From Phenylobacterium zucineum HLK1 (GTDB taxonomy: Bacteria > Pseudomonadota > Alphaproteobacteria > Caulobacterales > Caulobacteraceae), in the NCBI RefSeq assembly GCF_000017265.1, contig NC_011144.1, forward strand, positions 3,822,001-3,886,000: 64,000 nucleotides of DNA, read 5' to 3'. The notes beneath the pieces were generated by a model that did no database searches, was not told the DNA's origin, and worked only from the letters and a program-made list of their open reading frames with translations. Shown here piece by piece: positions 57,338 to 64,000 of the stretch (the stretch's first letter is position 1; each line of letters begins with the position of its first letter). Position numbers and translations under genes: made by a program.

Positions 57338-58201
57338 ATGCCGGAGTTGCCCGAAGTCGAGACGGTCCGCGGGGGCCTCGCCCCCGTCCTGGAGGGCCGC
57401 CGGCTCGTCCGCGTCGAGGCTCGCCGGCCCGACCTGCGCTTCCCCCTGCCGCCGGGCTTCGTCCAGATCCTCACCGGCTCGACCATCGTGAAGCTGGAGC
57501 GGCGGGCGAAGTACCTGCTGGGGCGGCTGGACCGCGAGGACACCCTTGTCATGCACCTGGGCATGAGCGGCCGGTTCGAAATCGCCCACCCCGAAGGCGA
57601 GGAGCGGCCGGGCCGGTTCCACTACGCGCCGGACCCCGACCCCAAGCACGCCCACGTGGTCTTCGAGACAGAGGCGGGGGTGCGGATCACCTATTACGAT
57701 CCCCGGCGGTTCGGCTACATGTCCCTCGTCAACACGGCCACGCTCGACCTGCATCCGTGGTTCGCGGGCCTGGGGCCCGAGCCCCTCTCCGACGACTTCG
57801 ACGCCGCGCACCTGAAGGCCGCCTTCACCGGCCGCCGGCAGGGGCCCAAGACCCTGCTGCTGGACCAGCGGATCGTCGCGGGCCTGGGCAACATCTATGT
57901 CTGCGAGGCCCTGAACCGGGCGCGCATCTCGCCCTTCAAGCCGGCCGGGCGCATCTCGCGGCCCCGGATCGAGGTCCTGGTCGCCGCCATCAAGGACGTG
58001 CTGCGCGAGGCCATCGCCGCAGGGGGCTCGACCCTGCGCGACTACGCCCAGGCGGACGGCGCCCTGGGCTATTTCCAGCACAGCTTCCGCACCTACGACC
58101 GCGAGGGCCAGCCGTGCCGGAACGACGGCTGCCGGGGCGTGATCGGCCGCGAGGTCCAGGCCGGACGCTCGACCTTCTATTGCCCCGTTTGCCAGAGATG
58201 A
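57338..58201 (+). CDS. mutM: Formamidopyrimidine-DNA glycosylase
   Basis: A 287-residue base-excision repair enzyme for 8-oxoguanine. The catalytic N-terminal Pro is in [14 protein letters not shown]. The H2TH region contains [20 protein letters not shown]. The C-terminal zinc finger has CRNDGC and FYCPVCQR, with the C-x4-C spacing often seen in alphaproteobacteria. Catalytic Lys and Glu positions are intact. Confidence 0.97.
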
Positions 58202-58208
58202 CGGGCGA

Positions 58209-59069
58209 ATGAGACGCCTCGTCCTCGCCCTGCTCGCCTGCGCCGGCCTTGCCGGCCCCGCCGCAGCGCGGCCGCCGGTGTGGGTGGTGAAGGACGCCGA
58301 CTCCGAAATGGTGCTGTTCGGCTCGGTGCATGTCCTGCCGCCGGGCCTGGACTGGAACCCGCCGGCCCTCTCGCGCGCCCTCGCCCGCGCCGACGACCTC
58401 TGGTTCGAGCTGCCCGCGGGCCCCGGAGCCGACCAGGAGAGCGCCCGCCTGGCGGGGGAGAAGGGGGTGCTGCCCCCCGACCGGTCGCTGTTCCGCATCC
58501 TGCCGCCCGACGACGTCGCGCGGCTGGTCGGAGTGGCCGAGGCCTATGGCGTGGACAAGACCGTGCTGGACCGGCTGGAGCCCTGGCTGGCCGAGCTCGC
58601 CCTGGCGGGCGCCGCCTACCGCCGGGCCGGCGCGGGGGTCGCCAACGGCGTGGAGGCCGCGGTCGAGGCCGCCGCCCCGCCCGCCGCCGAGCGGCGCGCC
58701 TTCGAGACCCCGGCCCAGCAGCTCGCCGTGTTCGACGAGGCGCCGCTCGAGGCGCAGATCGCCTCCCTGCGCGTCACGATGACCGAGATGGAGGACGATC
58801 CGGCGGCCTTCGAGACCCTCGTCCGCGCCTGGGCCGACGGGGACCTCGGCGTCCTCGAGCGCAAGGCCCTGCGGCCGCTGCGGCAGGCCTCGCCGCTGCT
58901 GTTCCGGCGGCTGGTCGACGAGCGCAACGCGCGCTGGGCGGCGATGCTGGACGCCCGGCTCAAGGGCGCGGGCCGGACCGTGGTGGTGGTCGGCATGGGC
59001 CACCTGATCGGCGAGGGCGGCCTGCCCGGGCGGCTCCGGGCGCTTGGCTATTCGGTCGAGGGGCCTTAA
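58209..59069 (+). CDS. TraB/GumN-family exported protein
   Basis: A 286-residue secreted protein. The signal peptide is [20 protein letters not shown]. The mature domain begins [20 protein letters not shown], followed by a VLPPG loop, and ends with [20 protein letters not shown]. These GSxH and GxxH motifs define the TraB/GumN (TIKI-like) fold, proposed to be metalloproteases. Some alphaproteobacterial genomes have several copies. It starts seven bases after mutM and is followed by the enoyl-CoA hydratase, all on the same strand. Confidence 0.9.
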
Positions 59070-59099
59070 TCCGCGGGCGATCCATCAGCGGAGCCGGCC

Positions 59100-59879
59100 A
59101 TGAGCTTTGAGACCATCCTCGTCGAGAGCCCCAGCGCGGGCGTCACCCTGATCCGCCTGAACCGCCCCGAGGCGCTGAACGCCCTGAACACCCAATTGCT
59201 GGGCGAGCTCTCGCAGGCGCTCGACGCCGCCGAGGCGGACGAGACCGTCCGCTGCGTGGTGCTGACCGGCTCGGAGAAGGCCTTCGCCGCCGGCGCCGAC
59301 ATCAAGGAGATGTCGGACAAGACCTACGCCCAGATGTTCTCGATGGACTTCTTCACGCCTGCCGCCCGGCGGCTGGAGCAGTTCCGCAAGCCGGTGATCG
59401 CCGCGGTCGCCGGCTACGCCCTGGGCGGCGGCTGCGAGCTCGCCATGCTCTGCGACTTCATCATCGCCGCCGAGACGGCGAAGTTCGGCCAGCCCGAGAT
59501 CAACCTCGGCGTCATGCCCGGCATCGGCGGCACCCAGAGGCTGACGCGTTTCGTCGGCAAGTCCAAGGCCATGGACATGATGCTGACCGCCCGGATGATG
59601 GACGCGGCCGAGGCCGAGCGCGCGGGCCTGGTCTCGCGCGTGGTGGCCGCCGACAAGCTGCTGGACGAAGCCCTGGCGGCGGCGGCCAAGATCGCCTCCC
59701 AGTCGCCGCTGGCGGTGATGATGAACAAGGAGCTGGTGAACACCGCCTACGAGACCACGCTCTCCACCGGCGTGGCCGTGGAGCGGCGCCTGTTCCACTC
59801 GCTCTTCGCCTTCGAGGACCAGAAGGAGGGCATGGCCGCCTTCGTCGAGAAGCGGAAGCCCGACTTCAAGGGCCGCTGA
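59100..59879 (+). CDS. Enoyl-CoA hydratase
   Basis: A 259-residue crotonase-fold enzyme that hydrates enoyl-CoA in fatty-acid beta-oxidation. The oxyanion-hole loop is [24 protein letters not shown] contains the first catalytic Glu and [20 protein letters not shown] the second. It ends in [12 protein letters not shown], typical of the short-chain enoyl-CoA hydratase group. It begins 30 bases after the TraB gene. Confidence 0.95.
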   Translation: MSFETILVESPSAGVTLIRLNRPEALNALNTQLLGELSQALDAAEADETVRCVVLTGSEKAFAAGADIKEMSDKTYAQMFSMDFFTPAARRLEQFRKPVIAAVAGYALGGGCELAMLCDFIIAAETAKFGQPEINLGVMPGIGGTQRLTRFVGKSKAMDMMLTARMMDAAEAERAGLVSRVVAADKLLDEALAAAAKIASQSPLAVMMNKELVNTAYETTLSTGVAVERRLFHSLFAFEDQKEGMAAFVEKRKPDFKGR

Positions 59880-59900
59880 TCCGCAGGGCCGCTTCCGGCA

Positions 59901-59929
59901 TTGACCCGGGAGCCCGCCTTGCGTATATC
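59901..59929 (+). promoter_or_regulatory. Housekeeping promoter for rpsT
   Basis: TTGACC (59901-59906), 17 bases, TATATC (59924-59929). Spacing is ideal, and the elements are close to TTGACA and TATAAT. It lies 65 bases upstream of the rpsT start codon and would transcribe the leader hairpin at 59948-59969. Confidence 0.75.
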
Positions 59930-59947
59930 CGCGCCTCCAATTTTGCC

Positions 59948-59969
59948 CGCCCGGCTACCCGGCCGGGCG
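59948..59969 (+). promoter_or_regulatory. Leader hairpin of rpsT mRNA
   Basis: CGCCCGGC (59948-59955) and GCCGGGCG (59962-59969) form an 8-bp stem with a six-base loop in the 5' leader, 25 bases before the start codon. Ribosomal protein S20 represses its own translation in E. coli; a similar role here is speculative. Confidence 0.45.
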
Positions 59970-59994
59970 CGATCCGTTTCGAGAGCTTAGACGA

Positions 59995-60264
59995 ATGGCC
60001 AATACGCCCGGCGCCAAGAAGGCGGTCCGCAAGATCGCCCGCCGCACCGAAGTGAACACCGCCCGCCGCTCGCGCGTGCGCACCTTCCTCCGGAAGTTCG
60101 AGGAAGCCCTGGCTTCGGGCGACGCCGGCGCCGCGAAGGCGGCGTTCGTGCAGGCCCAGTCCGAGCTGATGCGCGCCGTCAGCAAGGGCGTGGTGCACAA
60201 GAACACCGGCGCCCGGAAGGTCTCGCGCCTGGCCGCCCGGCTGAAGAAGCTGTCGGCCGCCTGA
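59995..60264 (+). CDS. rpsT: 30S ribosomal protein S20
   Basis: An 89-residue basic protein, [20 protein letters not shown] then [19 protein letters not shown] and a C-terminal [19 protein letters not shown]. It binds 16S rRNA and is typical of S20 in length and charge. It sits between a promoter and a strong terminator, so it is a single-gene unit just upstream of dnaA, as in Caulobacter. Confidence 0.98.
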   Translation: MANTPGAKKAVRKIARRTEVNTARRSRVRTFLRKFEEALASGDAGAAKAAFVQAQSELMRAVSKGVVHKNTGARKVSRLAARLKKLSAA

Positions 60265-60318
60265 GTCCGGCCTGGAGGGGGCGCCGTTCCCCTCCTTCAC
60301 CACTAGGATTTCGGTACG

Positions 60319-60347
60319 CAGCGCCCGGTTTCGGGCGCTGTTTTTTT
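60319..60347 (+). terminator. Intrinsic terminator of rpsT
   Basis: CAGCGCCCG (60319-60327) and CGGGCGCTG (60332-60340) form a 9-bp stem with GTTT loop, followed by seven T residues. It separates rpsT transcription from dnaA. Confidence 0.95.
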
Positions 60348-60675
60348 GTGCTCGCGAGACGCCGCCGGAACCGGCCCCGCGACAAATCTGCTCAGCCCCC
60401 GGACCGGTTTTTCGACCTTTCCCTTGGCCTCAAAAGGGTCCGCTGGGAGTCAATCAAAATATCCGTCGACAGCGCGAAGAATCACCGTTGACCGACGGGG
60501 CCCCCCGACTAGTCTCGGGGTTCTTACAGGCGTCTTTGGACTGTTCTCGGGTCACAACGAGACGCCGGCGGAGCTCTTGCGTTCGCCGGATAAGAGCCTG
60601 TGTGTATTGAGAAAATTCCAGTCGGGGGGTTCGGGGCCCTGGCTGGATGTCGACAGGTCGATGGGGTTGCGAGGG
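60348..60675 (+). promoter_or_regulatory. dnaA promoter and leader region with two GANTC sites
   Basis: About 330 bases between the rpsT terminator and dnaA. GAGTC (60447-60451) and GAATC (60479-60483) are CcrM methylation sites 32 bases apart. A stem CCCCGA/TCGGGG lies at 60503-60520. In Caulobacter, dnaA transcription depends on methylated GANTC sites in its leader, and a long untranslated leader limits translation. The same layout is seen here. I could not pick a convincing -35/-10 pair and saw no cluster of DnaA boxes, so nothing suggests an origin. Confidence 0.65.
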
Positions 60676-62115
60676 ATGACGAGCAGGGGGGCTGCGGGAG
60701 CTATGGCAGGTGCGCCGGCGGGGGCCGTGTGGACGAAGACCTGCCAGGTCCTCAAGCGGGAACTTGGCGAGGCGACCTTCGGGTCCTGGCTGGGCCAGGC
60801 CGCGCTGCGCGAGTCCGGGGACGAGGTGTGCCTGGTGGCCGCCACCGGCGTCGCGCGCGACTGGATCCGCCGCCATGCATGGCGCCGTATCGGCGAGCTG
60901 TGGGCGCAGAATGACCCGCTGGGCCGGCGCCTGGACCTGAAGTCGCGGATGGAGGTGGAATCCGTTGGCGCCGTCGCCCCCGCGCCCGCCGCCCCGCCCC
61001 GGGCCGCCAACGCCGAGCCCGCCGCCGAGGTGTTCGAGGTCGAGGCCGTGGCGCCCGTCGCGGCCCGCCAGGGCCGCCTGCAGGGCCTGCAGGAGCGGTT
61101 CTCGTTCGACACCTTCGTGTCGGGCCCCGCCAACGAATTCGCCTTCGCCGTGGCCCGCCGCGTGGCCACCTGGGCCGACGGGCACTTCAACCCGGTGCTG
61201 TTCCACGGGCCCTACGGCTTCGGGAAGACCCACCTGCTGAACGCCCTGGCCTGGGAAGCCATGCGCACGGCCCCGGACAAGCGGGTGGTCTACCTGACCG
61301 CCGAGCGGTTCACGACGACCTTCGTGAAGGCGCTGCAGGACCGCCAGACGCAGGCGTTCAAGGACGACCTGCGCAACGCCGACCTGCTGCTGATCGACGA
61401 CGTCCACTTCGTCGCCGGAAAGACCCAGACCCAGGAGGAGCTGTTCCACACGCTCATCGCCCTGGTCGAGGACGGCCGCCGGGTGGTGCTGACCGCCGAC
61501 CGCTCGCCCACCGAGCTGTCCGAGATGGAGCCGCGGCTGCGCTCGCACCTGCAGGCGGGCCTCGTCTGCGGCATCGAGCCGGCCGACCGGAGCCTTCGCC
61601 TGGGCATCCTGGAGCGCAAGCTGCTGACCCTGGCGACCCAGGGCCGCTTCCACCCCTCGGCGCGGCCCGAGGTGCTGCAGTTCCTGGCCGACCGCTTCAC
61701 CGACAGCGTGCGCGAGCTGGAGGGGGCCCTGAACACCCTGGTGGCCCGCGTGGGCGGCGACATCGCCCGCCTGACGCTGGACGAGGCCCAGGCGATCCTT
61801 CGGCCCCACCTGTCCTGCACCGAGCGCAAGGTGACCGTGGACATGATCCAGAAGACCGTCGCCGAGCACTACGCGCTGAAGCAGGCCGACCTGATCTCCG
61901 AGCGCCGCGCCCGCGCGGTCGCCCGGCCGCGCCAGGTCGCCATGTGGCTGGCCAAGCAGATCACCACGCGGTCCCTGCCCGACATCGGCCGCCGCTTCGG
62001 GGGGCGCGACCACACCACCGTGCTGCACGCGGTGCGCCGCATCGAGGCCCTGAAGGCCGAGGACGCCGCCATCGCCCGCGACATCGACGTGCTGCTGCGA
62101 AAGCTGCGCGGCTGA
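60676..62115 (+). CDS. dnaA: Chromosomal replication initiator protein DnaA
   Basis: DnaA binds origin DNA and opens it for replication. From ATG 60676 the product is 479 residues. Domain I includes WTKTCQVLKRELGEATFGSW and DWIRRHAWRRIGELW, then a Pro/Ala linker. The AAA+ domain has Walker A HGPYGFGKTHLLNA, Walker B LLLIDDVHFVAGK and an arginine-finger region. Domain IV has the DNA-binding signature GGRDHTTVLHAVRRI. Alternative in-frame ATGs are at 60661 and 60703; the N-terminus varies between relatives and cannot settle it. An intrinsic terminator follows. Confidence 0.97.
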   Translation: MTSRGAAGAMAGAPAGAVWTKTCQVLKRELGEATFGSWLGQAALRESGDEVCLVAATGVARDWIRRHAWRRIGELWAQNDPLGRRLDLKSRMEVESVGAVAPAPAAPPRAANAEPAAEVFEVEAVAPVAARQGRLQGLQERFSFDTFVSGPANEFAFAVARRVATWADGHFNPVLFHGPYGFGKTHLLNALAWEAMRTAPDKRVVYLTAERFTTTFVKALQDRQTQAFKDDLRNADLLLIDDVHFVAGKTQTQEELFHTLIALVEDGRRVVLTADRSPTELSEMEPRLRSHLQAGLVCGIEPADRSLRLGILERKLLTLATQGRFHPSARPEVLQFLADRFTDSVRELEGALNTLVARVGGDIARLTLDEAQAILRPHLSCTERKVTVDMIQKTVAEHYALKQADLISERRARAVARPRQVAMWLAKQITTRSLPDIGRRFGGRDHTTVLHAVRRIEALKAEDAAIARDIDVLLRKLRG

Positions 62116-62143
62116 CAAGTTTCCAGGAGAGCGACTGACGAGA

Positions 62144-62173
62144 GGCCCGCCGGCGACGGCGGGCCTTTTCTCT
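62144..62173 (+). terminator. Intrinsic terminator of dnaA
   Basis: GGCCCGCCG (62144-62152) and CGGCGGGCC (62157-62165) with GCGA loop, followed by TTTTCTCTT. Confidence 0.88.
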
Positions 62174-62232
62174 TGCCGCCACCTCGCCGCGGCGGAGGCG
62201 CGAGCCGCCGCGAGGCGGCCACGAACCACACG

Positions 62233-62263
62233 AAAAAGGCGGCCGGATTGCTCCGGCCGCCTT
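62233..62263 (-). terminator. Intrinsic terminator of pnp
   Basis: Read on the minus strand, AAGGCGGCCGGA (62263-62252) pairs with TCCGGCCGCCTT (62247-62236), loop GCAA, with the T run extending to 62233. It lies about 25 bases after the pnp stop. Confidence 0.88.
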
Positions 62264-62288
62264 CTCGCATTCCCGAAGGATGGGGCGC

Positions 62289-64000
<1,712 letters not shown>

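Noticed and set aside
60348..60675. Replication origin next to dnaA
   Set aside because: No cluster of DnaA boxes or AT-rich unwinding region was seen, and in Caulobacterales the origin is usually near hemE rather than dnaA.

Overview
The window is GC-rich chromosomal DNA from an alphaproteobacterium of the family Caulobacteraceae, most likely Phenylobacterium or a close relative. The evidence is the che operon order (chemoreceptor, STAS protein, CheY, CheA, CheW, CheR, CheB), the rpsT-dnaA pair, the hemCDXY block, CtrA boxes (TTAA-N7-TTAA) and paired GANTC (CcrM) sites. It is a core chromosomal region: no phage, insertion sequence, integrase or CRISPR array was seen. The genus is an inference from remembered gene order, not from a search.

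Layout. 1-8240: a minus-strand chemotaxis operon behind a small porin-like outer-membrane protein gene. 8241-18160: a MarR regulator, recF, a DUF808 membrane protein, a PEP-mutase-like enzyme, polA, several small membrane or periplasmic proteins and tRNA-Ala(CGC). 18270-23520: YggT, a DUF167 protein, a BON-domain stress protein behind a likely EcfG-type promoter, a sirtuin, an Nramp-related transporter, a glycosyltransferase and tRNA-Thr(CGT). 24113-28850: a CtrA-box-preceded operon of a YfiR-like secreted protein, a TonB-dependent receptor and a second chemoreceptor. 28875-33196: hemC, hemD, a mitofilin-like gene and hemY, with a 46-residue membrane-protein gene on the opposite strand. 33268-42867: tsaD-gpsA-yciI-Rieske, a CtrA-boxed cell-wall hydrolase, a creatininase-family hydrolase, an unusually long acetyl-CoA synthetase, an Rsm22-like methyltransferase and a LysR regulator. 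43009-54874: an M16 peptidase, an Hsp70-like protein, maeB, a TetR/GST divergent pair, dapB, dut, coaBC and a toxin-fold-like lipoprotein. 55003-64000: ubiB, ubiE, mutM, a TraB/GumN protein, an enoyl-CoA hydratase, rpsT, dnaA and the 3' part of pnp.

Connections. Both chemoreceptors end in a WEEF tail, so both could dock the CheR/CheB encoded at the left end. The second receptor lies behind a TonB receptor and a periplasmic YfiR-like protein. I regard this as the strongest candidate for an undescribed outer-membrane-to-chemotaxis signalling unit. Other distinctive observations are a second, catalytically degenerate C-terminal domain on acetyl-CoA synthetase, two genes whose conserved N-termini require CTG start codons, a Shine-Dalgarno sequence buried in a hairpin, and a lipoprotein that resembles a polymorphic-toxin RNase fold.

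All calls come from reading the sequence and from memory of protein families. No database search was run.
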